A stretch of 64,000 nucleotides of DNA from Porodaedalea pini (Eukaryota > Basidiomycota > Agaricomycetes > Hymenochaetales > Hymenochaetaceae), in contig NBAY01000037.1 of NCBI GenBank assembly GCA_002794775.1, positions 393,095 through 457,094 on the forward strand, in the 5' to 3' direction. A program made the translations under genes and the position numbers. This document shows, piece after piece, positions 49,501 to 61,789 of the stretch. A model generated the notes under the pieces. The model saw only the letters and a list, made by a program, of their open reading frames with translations. It did no database searches and had not been told where the DNA came from. How positions within the stretch are numbered: the first letter of the stretch is position 1; every line of letters starts with the position of its first letter.

Positions 49501-50258
49501 GTAAATCCTGTGAAGCTAGTCAGAAACCTATATATGGCGAAGGTCGGAAGGAAAAAAAAAAAACTGCGCGCTTTTATGGTGTGTAGCCGCATTAATATTA
49601 CGATCGTGATCTGGAAGCTGAACCGAAGGTAAAGCGGGATGACTGGGTGCTATTCATTTTCAGCCTTGCGGCTTTCCACGTTCTTCGGACACAGCTTGAC
49701 AAAGCGTCATAGTAAATTTGAGATCACCATACACTGGTAGGAGCACATCGGTGGTGGAGTAGGAGTTCATATGCGTGAGAAACTGAACAATGTTCTGTCT
49801 AGACAAGCATTTCTTGAAATAAAAGCATGAGGGACTGTCCTGCTTTTGTAGAAGCTGGTCCTCAAGCATAATAAATATGCCCTGTTTTTGTTTTTATAAG
49901 GTCTGTGATATGTGTACAGTGTAAGTGATTTACTAGAACAAGCAATTAATGCACAGCCAGGCCGGTTTAGGTTGCGCTGCACCGTCTAATTGGCGACCAC
50001 AGTTCGTGGTCGCGTTCACTTAAATACAACCATATTGTCGCCGGCGTCAACGTTCCTGCACAGCACATCCCCATCTCTCTTCCTTGCTCTCTCAGCGCAG
50101 TCCGCCCTTCGTGATCAAGCGCCCTCTGCAGATGACGACCTTAGCAGATTCACCCGGTATGCATTTCCCTTCAAGTTCGAGTGTATCGCCGGAAGTATTG
50201 ACATTCTGTTCGACGCCCTTGATGTTGCACAGAACCTATATATAGCGAACCTAATGGC
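46564..50258. other. Large gene-poor intergenic stretch
   Basis: About 3.7 kb without a gene I can support. The longest frame (48924-49373, minus) is 149 codons but has no motif, an unlikely composition and no introns. A perfect 8-bp inverted repeat GCGACCAC-AGTTC-GTGGTCGC lies at 49993-50013, about 250 nt upstream of the Ca2+/H+ exchanger. The leader of that gene presumably begins after it. Confidence 0.45.
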
Positions 50259-53200
50259 ATGTTTTCACCGCGACCTCACCAGTCGCAATCCTTGGAGTCG
50301 GTGAACGTGCTGCAGACACGCACCCCAACAAACATATCCAAGAAACCGTTCTTTAAGTTTCCCGGAAATCGCGAGCGCAAGCCGTCGAAGAGGAAGTCGC
50401 TCATGTCGAATTTTGTGCCACCAAAACCAGTGGGAAAAGCTCCAGGGGTTGGGAAAGCATTGAGAAAAATTGCTTTTGGCTCCTGTGAGTTCTCTATTTT
50501 TCATGGCTGCGGCTGGGTGGTATACTGAAATGAGCTGCTCTTGATAGGGTTAAATATTCTACTACTTTGCATCCCAATATCGGTATGTTTTTTAGTGCAG
50601 TGGCGAGACAACTTAGGATCTGAAGGAATATACCTTAGTGGGGAGCTCATTTCGGCCTACCGGATAATGACGTTCTTATTTTCGTCAGTGAGTACTTGGC
50701 TAACCTCCACTCTCTATGACGCCACTTAACACTATTCCCAGCTTCCTTCTTGGCGATTATACCCCTCGCGCAGGCACGTTTTCACTAATGTTACTACTCC
50801 ACGAAAGTGTCTGATCTGCGATGCAGCTATTGGCTCTGGCGACAGACGAGTTGTCGATGCGAGTTGGGCAAACTCTGGCTGGGCTCCTAAACGCCACCTT
50901 GGTGTGTTTCACCTCTTTCGCTAGCCGCTCTTCGGTTGACTCAGTCTTTCCTTCCATTCCCTGCTCGTAGGGTAACGCGTAAGTGCTGGATTTAGGTCTG
51001 TGTATGCGGTCACTGACGGAACGCCGCCCGGTTTCCCGTCTCTCACGGATGCTTAGTGTCGAGCTCATCGTCGCTGTAAGTAGATTGATCCCTTCCGCAC
51101 ATTTTAAATCCCCTGTGACCACCTCCCAATTGGTATTGAACCCAATTGTGGACTTTTGACTGATTTTGTTTGCTTGGCATGACGTAGATCATTGCAATCA
51201 TCAAATGCGAGCTCCAAGTCGTTCAGTCTTCGCGTGAGTTTCGCTGCTGTCATCGAACGTGCTCAGCCTCAAAGTGCTATTGGACGCTGACCAGTCTCCT
51301 TTCAGTTGTTGGCTCGATCCTGAGCAACCTATGTACGCTCATCTCTGCATCTGATGTCTTGATTCAGCTCACCTGAGTCATCTCGACCATCCTATTTCCA
51401 ATCGTCGACTACCCGATTAGTGTTGGTACTCGGAATGTGTTTCTTCGCTGGCGGTATGCGCTTCCAAGAACAAGGATTCGGTGCAAGTGCGTTCATATCC
51501 TATATTCGGGTTTCTCTGCTTTTGATTATTGGGCGCTTACTGATTGATGCGTTCTCATAACCTCAATCGCAATTGACGCCCAAACTCGAACTGGCGCCTG
51601 TTCCTGAAACTGCTTTTCTTGACGCCCACGTCGATCCTCCGTAATCGAACTTTGTTTGCTGTACCGCCCACCTGCTTCTTTGCATCGCACTGGTTGATTC
51701 TGCAGGCGCGAGTCAAATCAACGCGTCGCTGCTGACGCTCAGCGTTATCGCTGTGCTTATGCCTGGTGCGTATCTGCTCACTTTTCGTATGGAGTCTCCT
51801 GAGCTGCGTTCTGATTGCTGTACTCTCTTCCTTTGATGCCTGTGGATAGCCGCGTTCCATTTGTCTGTACAGCCTGACCCGGCCAACAACAACCAAGATC
51901 CTCTGACGAACCCGCAAGAGGCGTCGGATATCGAGAAGCTTAGCCATGGTGTTGCGATCATTTTACTTTTCAGTGCGTGCTCCAATCCCATCTATAACTT
52001 TTCTTTTCGACCTAACATTCTTATGTTAGTTTACGCGTCGTATCTCGTCTTCCAATTGTGGTCGCATGCATCACTGTATGAGGTATGTTGAATCATGTGT
52101 TTTTCTAGTTGACGACTGGCTTACGCAAGGTTGTGGTTTAGGATACCATGGAGGGTAATTTCAAATCGACTCAACACGCTGAGGGCGTCTCAGCGAGCGC
52201 TGTCATGGATAAGATGAAGCGACGGCTGCGCGGTCGTCATCAGGCCGAGGGCGACAGCGAGAAAGTCGAAGTGGGTGAGATTGCTAATGGTGCGGTGAAC
52301 AATGGGAATGCAACCAATGGAAACGTAGTCAACGGAAGCGCAGTCGACCACGAAATGTCGCATGCACCGGATGCCAACGTCGCGGAGGCCCAGCCACAGA
52401 AGGAAGAGGAGGATGTGGAGACGCCGAGTATGAGTCTCCCGATATGCATTGGTCTGCTGGTTGTGGACACTGTGGTATGTCTGTCCGTATCATTGACTCT
52501 TCTCGTTCCGTGGGCCTTACATTTTGAGCAGTTTGTTGCGGTCACTGCGGAGTTTCTTGTGGACAGCATCAACGGAGTCACAGAAAGTAGCGGGCTTAGC
52601 AAGGAATGGGTTGGCCTCATCCTGCTACCGATTGTGGGCAATGCGGCGGAGCACGTCACCGCAGTCACTGTTTCCGTGAAGGATAAGCTTACTCTCAGTA
52701 TTGGAGTTGCTGTCGGCTCGAGTATTGTGAGTCTAACTCAGCTTTTGGAGCTGGGAGGTTGCTGATCTACTTGTCTACTTTGCTCAGCAAATTGCGCTCT
52801 TCGTCATTCCGTTAGTCCTTTCAATGTGGCAGTGGAGAATAACAGGCTGAATGTGTATTTATGCAGGCTCATGATCGTCATCGCATGGTGTTTGGGCAAA
52901 CCTCTTCTGCTTCTCTTCGATCCCTTTGAGTCTGTGGTTCGTGCTCTGCATTACCATAGTCTGCCTATGACGCAGAGCACTGATCATGTGTTGCTACCGC
53001 AGACACTTTTCCTCGCGGTGTTAACGGTGAACTACTGTGTCCAAGACGGGAAGGTATGATTCCTGCTGTATACATCGTTGTCCACTGTTGGTCTAATTAC
53101 TCGACTTTGTAGTCCAACTGGTTAGAGGGCATGATTTTGATGTGTACGTCTAACGCCCGCCCTCGTGTTGTGTGTATCACGTACTCACGAACACTATTGC

Positions 53201-53378
53201 ACCTGGCAGGCCTCTACGTGATTATTGCTGTGTCGTTCTGGTTCTATCCAGGAAGGTGAGTGTCGTACCTTGTGGCTGTCATCGCCTGCGCTGTACCGTG
53301 CATTTGGACTCCACACTTGTTGACCCGTGTCTTTCATTTCGCAGTGATATCGCGGAGGTCCTGGCGACATGCACATGA
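50259..53378 (+). CDS. VCX1: Vacuolar Ca2+/H+ exchanger (CaCA family, VCX1 type)
   Basis: Antiporter loading Ca2+ into the vacuole in exchange for protons. The gene has 21 exons: 50259-50484, 50548-50582, 50639-50687, 50742-50773, 50827-50901, 50971-50978, 51057-51075, 51188-51233, 51306-51332, 51421-51486, 51706-51765, 51850-51972, 52030-52082, 52142-52474, 52532-52726, 52788-52810, 52867-52936, 53003-53053, 53113-53143, 53210-53255 and 53345-53378, giving 533 residues in phase. The two exchanger repeats carry GNAVELIVA and GNAAEHVTA, each with the key acidic or polar residues, separated by an acidic linker of about 110 residues rich in Asn-Gly. Exon 6 is only 8 nt. The fourth intron has a GC donor (CAG|GCACGT); GT alternatives lose the family sequence. 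One intron (51487-51705) is unusually long at 219 nt. The basic N-terminus may be regulatory. It pairs functionally with the PMC1-type pump at 4076. Confidence 0.92.
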
Positions 53379-54068
53379 AGGGCATGTGTCCAACGCGCGG
53401 CGCGATGGCATCAGTCGTCTCATTCCCGCGTCCCTGGGTCATTTTCATCCCCGAAATCAAAACGGAGTCCGCGCTTTCTATCCTATCTGTATGCCGTTAT
53501 GCCGTTATTGTAGGTGCCGTTATTGTAGGGTCATATATTTGGATGGCACATTTCCATATGCATCTCCCTGTCCATCTCGTGATCCCTTCCTTTCTATCCC
53601 TGTTTTTTCGTTTCCCCGGTGCTATTTTTTTTTAATCGCGAGGACATTCTTCGCTCGCTCTCACTGCCAAACACAAAGCCCATCCGCTCATTTATTCCTC
53701 GCCGTTTCTATCACAGATACCCCCATATCATATCATATAAACACTCGCACTTTATCACAGATACACGATTTTATTCCGGTTCTTGTAGTCCCTTCTTCCG
53801 ATATTTTGGTCGCTTTTCTTCCCCTCTTCCTGTCCATCCGTCTGTTCACTGTATCGATACTCCATACTCGTGCCAAATATCTCGAATCTGCAGCGCACGC
53901 ATAGTCATTAATCATACCCGATAGCTCTCCCTATGCGTCCTTTGTCTTCTTTCCTTTGTTTATTGTCTATTTCTCACTTCTCATTCTGCCTTTAGAGTTT
54001 TGTGGGGTTCAGAGTAGTAGTACAAGTACTACAACATCATATAGACTTGATTTTGGCCGTGTTGGGAG
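53379..54068. other. 3' region of VCX1, no gene
   Basis: T/C-rich sequence with chance open frames up to 214 codons (overlapping the last VCX1 exons in another frame). No motif; not annotated as coding. Confidence 0.5.
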
Positions 54069-54070
54069 TA

Positions 54071-54744
54071 CTACAGTTGGGCGCGGCGAAAGCCGACAAC
54101 TGAAGACGCGTCAGCTCCCGACCGTATCTCCTCCGTCAAAACACCTCATTTAGTACTTTAAACTATATAGATAGATAGCTACAATGCATGTCTATAGAAC
54201 TTGCTGCTCAGACATTTTTTATTTTGAGCTTTGAAAAAATCTTGACCAAGAATTGAAACAAATATTTAAATAATTTAAAATCATTTTTGTTTATTACTTA
54301 ATATTTCCAATAAAAGAAATTTTACATAAGACAAACGCCGATCATTATTTTACTAACTGCCGGAGAGCCCTCTTTACTGTCAGAAATACAATGATGGGAC
54401 TTGTATTTCTTCACAGCAGTGGCAACCTGAAGGAATCAAGTCCTTTCCTAGTTTAAAATTAATATAGCAAGTTGTGATTTTGTGTTTCTCTGGGACAGTT
54501 TCACACAGATACTGCATTCTAAGAAGGTGGGGAGGATTAAGGTGAGCTTGACAGCTTAACCCCTATTTTTATTTGAATTTTTAGGTTTTTTTTTTCCAAA
54601 AAAATTGAAACAAATTGATGGAAGATCAAAACCACGGATTCATGAGTCTTTTCCTTACTTGTATTACAGAAAAAAAATCTCAGACTCTAAATTCAAAATT
54701 CCGGGCCGGACGGAGTTGATGCTTTGTGCCGCGCCCAACTGTAG
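54071..54744. mobile_element. Tc1/mariner-like MITE
   Basis: 674 bp with terminal inverted repeats starting CTACAGTTGGGCGCGGC (17 exact matches, then about 18 further positions of gapped similarity including AAAGC and CAACT), flanked by TA on both sides (54069-54070 and 54745-54746), the Tc1/mariner target. The interior is AT-rich and lacks a transposase frame. Confidence 0.65.
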
Positions 54745-54914
54745 TATTATCAAATGTGATGTCCTTAGGCCTGCAGTGGCAACAGAATATTTATATATAA
54801 AAAACATAAACCAGTTCAATCTTATAGGATTACGATACAACATACGTTTGATGTATGATCGAATGAAATGGGCTTGAGCAGAAACACGAGCGGTGAAATT
54901 TTATCAGAGCTTTA

Positions 54915-57900
54915 TCATAGCTTCGCTTTAGCCGACCCTGCGGACGCTGAGAGCGTTGCACCTGCAGCGGCCAGGACCATTGTCCCGCGTTCCTTGACTT
55001 TGGTAGCTGTGCAAAGGAGGGGGAGAGGAAACGCGATCAGTGATTGATGCATGGTAAGTGGCAAAGGGATGGAACGTACTGAAGATAACTTTATTTCCTT
55101 CTTTCCACATCTCAGTAACGAGTGTCTCGCCGGGGTAGACGACCCCCGCAAAGCTAGAGATGATATTAGAACAAACATTCATGTAAAGTTATCGAGGAAA
55201 CAGATGCAATTGAAAGGGGAGAGATACGTACCGAACTTTGATGTCATCATAAGCGCCGAAGGTCTTGAGTACGTGCTTTGCAGAGATACCCATGAAGCAT
55301 AGGCCTGTAAAATGGATTACAGGTATAATTAGTACATATTGATAAATGAGTATTAGGTGGCTGCGCACCATGCAGAATGGGCCTGTCGAATCCACCAACC
55401 GCAGCAAACTCCGGAAGGATCTAGCATAAGAGCAATGCATTAGAAGAGGCAATATGGTGCATCCTTTAGTAACATACATGTAGAGGGTTCAAGTCCCCGC
55501 TTAGTCTGCAATACAAGTACATCTAGCTTAGTGAAGTAATAGGAATGGGAAGACGAAGCTGGGAGCTAGCGTACCGGTAGAGTGCCGCCTGCGAAGGACT
55601 CGTCTTCTCCTCTACCACTGAGTCGGGTTTGCGCTTCGGCGGTGTATTCGCTGCCGTAGCAGGACCTCGATCTTTGCATTTATGGAAAGTCCGCCGTCAG
55701 CAGACTTATCGATATGAATCAAGCGCGCCACCTTACCTGAACCAGCTCTCTTCCCTCCGAACCCTCCACTTCCCCTGATGAACACTGTAGACTGGTTCTC
55801 GAAGATAACCTTCCCAGTGTCCTGGTCGATCGTCTCGACTATCGATGTGACGGCTGCTGCCTTGCCTTTGTCGAGTACTTCGAGTAATCTGAGTCACATC
55901 ACAAGTCATCAGCTTCAAACGCTCGTCATCAAGTCATTATCTTTCCGACCTTGGCTTATTGACCGTTCTTCCGCTTGTCGGTATCGGGGCTTTGATTGCC
56001 AGATACTGCTCGCCATGCAGAAGTTTTGCCTACACAGCCAAGGAGTCAGTTCTTTGCATGCACCACCGTCTCGAAGAGCAAAACAATTCACGTACAGGAT
56101 TAAAGTTCGGCAGCCAGTCGAGTGGCATCCCCGAGCTCGCCTGGAACTGCGGGACGACGCCAAACGTCGGCAGCGCCGTGAACGCATCGTGGTTCTCGTA
56201 TGTCCATTGCAGCTCCGTCGCCTCCGCGCCGACACCGAGGTTGTATAGGATAACGTCGCGCTCGGTGTACTCGAACTCCGTCGGTTCAGGCGCCTCCTTC
56301 TTAGCTGTTGCAACGAGCTCGGAGTCCTCTGGATCAGCATATGGGCTACCATCGGCGTCTGAGCCATCATTGGAGAAGTTCTCGATGATCTGAAGTACAA
56401 TCAGCAAGAGATAATCAAAGACAAAGTTCATTCCCACCTGCTGGATCGCTTCCTGCGTGGTTGTCGGATGCGTCGCGCGTCCATCATCTATATCGACCAT
56501 TAGCATTGCAGGGTCTGCGCACAAATCGGAATCCCCACATACCAAAGTTGGTGAAAACACTCCACTTCTCGATAATTGCCTCAGGCGTCAAGGGCTTGTT
56601 CACCGGGAATCCATGACCACCGGCACGCTGCCAGCGAGTCTGCGCAGCCCAGCCGCCTGACACCTCAAACAAACTTCCCGTTGTTTCCTCATTCGCTACA
56701 GGCAAATTAATCGTGAGTTCTTCGCTTTGATGAGAGCAGACGAGCTGTCCACTAACCTTCACTTGTTAGGAATCCAACCATCGGTGCAACATAGTCAGGC
56801 TGTGTCGCTAGTGAGATGAGCTAGACGCAAAAATAACATTCCTGTTTTACCTTGAACGCGTCAACCATGTCTTGCGGCCTGTCATCGAGACATGCTCAGC
56901 GGAGTACTAGTGATTATGCGGGCAAGAAAATGTGGCATACCAAATTGTGCTAGTCATAGCAGTGCCGGCCTGCGGTGCGAGACAATTTGCTAGAATATTG
57001 TACCGGCTCCCCTCTAATGCAAGCGTCCGCGTGAGGCCAAGAATGGCAGCCTTTGCTGTTGAGTACTACAGTGCCGAGATCAGTGATGTCTGAACTACCC
57101 GAATATACTAGTCTGAAATACATACGTTTGCCTGTCCGAAGTTTCCATCTATTACATAGTTAGACATGTCACGACTGAGAAGTGATAGACTTACAAATGC
57201 CGACTTGAGAGCAGGTCGTCACGATTCGACCATACTTCTGCTTCTGGAAGACAGGCCAGACTGCCTTTGCGCACTTGAACGTCCCCCTGCATATAATATC
57301 GCATAGTTAGGAGACGGATGCCCTAGGAAACCAGTATCTAACGCGTGCCTGAGATGTACAGCAATTACTGCGTCCCATTCCGGCTCGGACATCGCAGTGA
57401 AAGACTTGTCACGCAGGATGCCTGCGTTTGCAACGAGAACGTGAACCGCGCCAAACGCGTCCAGCGCGGCCTTCACGATTGCGTCGCCATCTTCGGCAGA
57501 GCAAATGGCTGCTGTAGCCTTGCCTCCGGCTGGAAAAACAAGCAGCCTTCAATGGGAATATAATACAGCGAGTAAGAAAAGCACCACACCTTTGCGAATT
57601 TCATCGACGACAGCATTGGTATTCTTCTCGCTAACATCATTGATGACGACGTTCGCGCCGAGCTTTGCGTACATGAGTGCGTACGCGCGCCCAAGACCCG
57701 CACCTGAGCCAGTGACAATGACCGTCTTTCCGTCGAAGCGGACTTCCGGGGAATATTGTGGGTTCGATACAGTCACGGACGTTGCTTGCTTGAGCTTTGA
57801 CTGAGAGAGAATATAAGCGAAGAATGGACACACGGAAACGCAACACTTACGATAGGGTCAAAGTCCCTCAAGCCAGCTGGGTGATCCGCGTCCGTAAAGT

Positions 57901-58802
57901 CGGTAATCTCCTCCCAGCGTTGCTTCACCGCCGAAGGAGTATATGATGCATCCGCACGGAATACTGCACCCTTGCTACGCTCCCAGCGGATCTCCGCTAT
58001 AAAGCCCGCGCCCACCTCGAACACGCGGCCCGAAGCGTCGGGCGAGTCGGGGTGCACGAGAGCGGCGACGAAGGGTGCGACAAACTCCGGCTTCAGGCCC
58101 GCGAGCATGTCCGGTGGCATGATGGTCTCCGTCATCGCGCTCGCCGCCATAGGCGCGATTGTGCTCGCCCTAATGTTATACTTTGCACCCTCGAGTGCAA
58201 GCGTCCGCGAGAACGTGACGAGCCCCATCTTCGCGGCACTGTAATTTGCCTGGCCAACGTTTCCGTAGAGCCCTGCAGCACTCGCGGTGTTGATGATACG
58301 GCCGAATTTCTGCTGGCGGAAGATCGGCCACGCTGCCTTGGTGCATGAGAACGCGCCCTTCAGGTGCACGAGCGAGACGAGGTCCCAGTCGGCGTCGGAC
58401 ATGTTCTTGAAGGCCTTGTCACGAAGAACTCCGGCATTGTTGATTAAGACAGTGATACCACCAAAAGCATCGAGAGCAGTCTTTATGACGGCAGCGCCGT
58501 CGGCGACGGACGACGTGTTGACCACGGCCCTTCCACCAGCTGCGTTCACTGTTAGCCTCGGCCCTCACTTTTGCTTTTGGACATGCACCTTTTGTGATCT
58601 CATCGACGACCTTTTGTGCAGCATCTTTGCTCACGTCGTTTACGACGACATTCGCGCCGCGCGCCGCAAAAAGCAAGGAGTACCTTCGGGACATTCAGAA
58701 CAAGCTCACCCTCTAACAAAAAAATACAAGGACTGACGCTTTACCGAGCCCCCCGCCAGCGCCGGTGACGACAACAGTGTGTCCTTTGAAAGACAAAGAC
58801 AT
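54915..58802 (-). CDS. FOX2: Peroxisomal multifunctional beta-oxidation enzyme type 2 (FOX2)
   Basis: Bifunctional enzyme of peroxisomal fatty-acid oxidation: (3R)-hydroxyacyl-CoA dehydrogenase plus 2-enoyl-CoA hydratase 2. There are 21 minus-strand exons (58802-58738, 58683-58589, 58548-57851, 57800-57590, 57529-57349, 57286-57195, 57148-57126, 57065-56941, 56878-56851, 56799-56757, 56695-56543, 56487-56438, 56389-56096, 56029-55950, 55888-55737, 55671-55575, 55505-55478, 55420-55369, 55304-55232, 55153-55080, 55006-54915), giving 901 residues. The first SDR domain has TGAGGGLG at 13-20 and NYSAAK; the second has TGSGAGLG and NYSTAK; the C-terminal hydratase has [11 protein letters not shown]. 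The protein ends in AKL, a type 1 peroxisomal signal. The intron 57287-57348 has either a GC donor (AG|GCACGC) or a GT donor 6 nt later that adds two residues. Confidence 0.93.
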
Positions 58803-60059
58803 TGAGCTCGACGGTAATGACGACAACGAAAGCTTGGGGGCGATCATACACACCGGACGCTTATAAGTTATAGCACGAAGTGACTTGCACGTGAAAAATC
58901 AGCCCAGTGCATGAGATTATACTGTCAGTAAGCATCACAAAAATTTGCAAAGAATTACATTTGCTTGTAGCGATTAATATTATGACCGGTCGAGCCTGTA
59001 TGATATTGTATACTCAGAATTTATGAAGCTTATATTTGCATAAACAATCGGTGATCAAATTTTCTTCGAAGTATAATCAAATATAATCTTTTGCAAAATT
59101 TTGTGATGCAAAGCAAGTAGACATGTACACATGAAAGGTCGGGACTACTGTAGTACTATCGAATGTTAGGCATCATGGATTAAGCAGTCAGACCTTCTAC
59201 CCGAGGGCAAGAGAAGTGAACAGCTCTGTAATAGAGGGTGCTTCTTACAAGATGCGGCGTGTATGCAGTCCATACTGGCAATCATAATTCGGCATTTGGA
59301 CAAGAGAGAATTTCATGCACAGTATGGATGTCAGGTAATATTCAGCACCATTGCATTGATAGGCAATCCCTGCTCCTTCGACGACTTTTCTTGGAATGCC
59401 AGCAAGTCTCCTAGAATTTAGAGTACCGTTGGTTTCCCTTCGGCCCTTCTCCAGGAAACCCCCTTGTCATCCAGTCCGGCAATTTGCTATTGCATCCTGT
59501 CTCTGTGGCGTATAACTTTCTTCCTAAGGGCTTCGAACAAGCCAAACCTGAGTCCACAAATTTCTTGACCTTTTCTTGATCGGCTAGACGGTGTCATGCA
59601 GTATGATATTCACCTATATCCCAAACGTAGAGGCTGATGGTGAGAGTCTACACAAGTGCAGACAGATGCACATAGCAAGCAGAGTTGAGGCGCAATGCTG
59701 TAAGAAAGTGCTGCTGAGCACTTTATACTGGGAGGATCGCAAGTAGCTCACCTTCCCTATCCTTAGTGATGCTGACCTGTAGCCTACGTCCTCAGCGCGC
59801 AGTACGCGAAGAACTTAGAACATCTGCACCGCCAAGCGCAAACACCTTTGGCCGGAGAATTGCATCAAGATTTTCATGCACCATCCAATGAAGTGGCGAT
59901 TCATATGCAGTCGCATCATGAGAAGATGAAAGCCATGCGGTGAAAAGGATAAGAACAAGGTTTAGAGCGCAGTCGAGGAGTGCTATGCCAAGCTAAAACG
60001 TTTGCGCAATGGACAACAGGGATCGCAGATCTGAATGTATAGCAGAATAGCTGACGGCC
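58803..60059. other. Intergenic, no supported gene
   Basis: Upstream region of FOX2 followed by AT-rich sequence (58900-59110). The stretch 59200-60059 may hold further eroded flank of the thiamine pyrophosphokinase copy but shows no readable gene. Confidence 0.45.
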
Positions 60060-60670
60060 ATTGAGAAGGACCTTGACGATATGTAGAAGGCCGCAAGTAG
60101 GCCATGTTAGTGCCGTATCGACCTCAATTGAACATTGTTCCTTTGAGTCACGAGAAGCCAGGTAATGCAAGAGCTGTGGCGATCGTCGTTCACTATAAAT
60201 GTTCGCTTTCGATCTTTGCGAAGCTCATGCATGTGAGAGAACATATGGATGGTCTGATCAAACACAGCAGATAATAGACCGCCCAGTTTTATGATGAACA
60301 ACAGATTTTGAGTGAGGAATCCGACATTATCTGATGTGATGCATATACACGACTGAGCCCGGTCAAGAGTTGGATAGTCCAGTTCTTCGATGGTCGATAT
60401 GCGCTTCATCAGAACCGTAGAATACGAGTTCAGATCTCTGACGATAAAAATGCCCTTCATCACCTTAGTCGAGATCGTGACTCTAAGAGGTAAGAAGCGT
60501 ACCAGCCCAGCATTGTATTCTTTGACATCAGACCAGAGCGAGTTCAAGCCGCCCCTGATGAGAACCAGGATGAACTCGAAGATGTCTCCAGCTACTAAGC
60601 ACCGGCAGAAGAGCGCTCCGAACTTGCTTCAAGTTGAAGATCATCAAACAGCGACATCGGGTTACGGAAT
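60060..60670 (-). pseudogene. Partial, decayed thiamine pyrophosphokinase copy with introns
   Basis: The minus strand reproduces the middle of THI80 in order: SLFDDLQLEASSE-like text near 60640, then WSDVKEYNAGL, STVLMKRISTIEELD, KLGGLLSAVFDQTIHMFSHMHELRKDRK, and EVDTALTWPTCGLL near 60060-60120. The sequence matching the functional gene's introns (for example around SCITWLL, equivalent to the intron at 44559-44608) is retained, so it arose by DNA duplication, not by retrotransposition. The DLIKGDLDS metal site is changed to a form lacking key Asp residues, and the N- and C-terminal parts are missing. No activity expected. Confidence 0.8.
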
Positions 60671-61789
60671 CCACACGCACACGAGTCACTCTAATACAAT
60701 CACCGGCTGTAAAGGGTCAGTGCTCGTCGCTCGCCGTTCTGAAGTGTTGTCAGAGTCTGAGCCAGAAGTGACACCTCTCAGGAAGGGTGTCGGCTAAAGT
60801 CAAGACGCAGATCACGTGAGATTCGGCGCGGACTTCAACTACTAACTAGCAGCCATCTTTGACCGTCACCACTCCTTTCATGCTCAGAGTCTAAGAAAAG
60901 TATCATTTTCAATTTTGGCATGCCACCCTATTCTCCAGGAAATAAAAGGTTCAAGCCCAAGTGCACCAGCCTACATGTATCTTCATCGTGAGGAATCATG
61001 ATGGAACGTATTCTGAGGGAGTACAATTACACGATACGGAGTCTCGTCAAGTCACCATTGTTCGGCGAATCTGACTGGTCTTTCCGGGAGCTCAAGCTGA
61101 GATCTAAGTGGCTTTCGCCTGATACTAAGCCGCGCTTGAAGAAGGCGCTTTGGGATGCTTTTGAGTATCCGTTTTGATCACGAATGCAATCTCGTCCCAA
61201 GTACTGGCAGGTTCTCCGTACACGACTGATCTGGTGTCCCCTCCTGATCTCCAAGCATCCCAGGGAGACGGCAGGTTCGGTCGCAACTCAGTGAGCCATG
61301 CAACCTTGTTCTCATTCGAACGTGATCAGCTCCTACTGATCTGGACCTCACTACTCCCGCGCATCATGCTTTCTGTGCGTACAGCCAGCAGCGCCATGGC
61401 AGCAACCAAACTCGATCAGCGTTTGAGCATGCGCATGTCCTCAGATCCCTCTAGCGCGTTGGTTATCATATACTTGTGCAAAACTAGTGGAAACTCAATA
61501 GAACTTGGCATGAAGAGTTCCTAATGATTGTATTTTTGAATACGCAGGTTTCCGGTGTTGCTGTGTGAAGGTAAGTCCACATCTCCCTTCTCCATCAGGC
61601 TTTGTAGATCAGTTCCAGACATGCCATTCGGTGCCTGGATACCTGAACATCTTGATGCTGCAGACACCTATTCTAAGGTAGGGCTCGACACTCTGTGAAC
61701 ACGTTTATAAGCTCGGACCTCTTACCGCCCCTTCCAACAGACCAACAGACGAACGGCCCCTATACTCTAGTCACTAACGTTTATCAACG
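60671..61789. other. Intergenic with unrecognised short frames
   Basis: No supported gene apart from the small frame listed at 60998. A 116-codon plus-strand frame at 61174-61524 has no motif. Confidence 0.4.
60998..61177 (+). CDS. Short hypothetical frame or gene fragment
   Basis: 59 codons with a composition like a real helical protein (SLVKSPLFGESDWSFRELK, WLSPDTKPRLKKALWDAF). It has an ATG ATG start at 60998-61003 and a TGA stop. No homolog recognised, and no splice continuation identified. It could be the first exon or a remnant of a longer gene. Confidence 0.25.
   Translation: MMERILREYNYTIRSLVKSPLFGESDWSFRELKLRSKWLSPDTKPRLKKALWDAFEYPF

Noticed and set aside
50583..50600. 18-nt intron in VCX1 (acceptor TTTAGTGCAG)
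   Set aside because: Too short to be spliced; the acceptor at 50638 gives a 56-nt intron and restores the family sequence.
53260..53904. 214-codon plus frame after VCX1
   Set aside because: Overlaps the last VCX1 exons in another frame and then runs through T/C-rich 3' sequence.
55480..55500. GGTTCAAGTCCCC resembling a tRNA T-loop
   Set aside because: No D-arm, anticodon arm or acceptor stem around it; it lies in a FOX2 exon/intron border.
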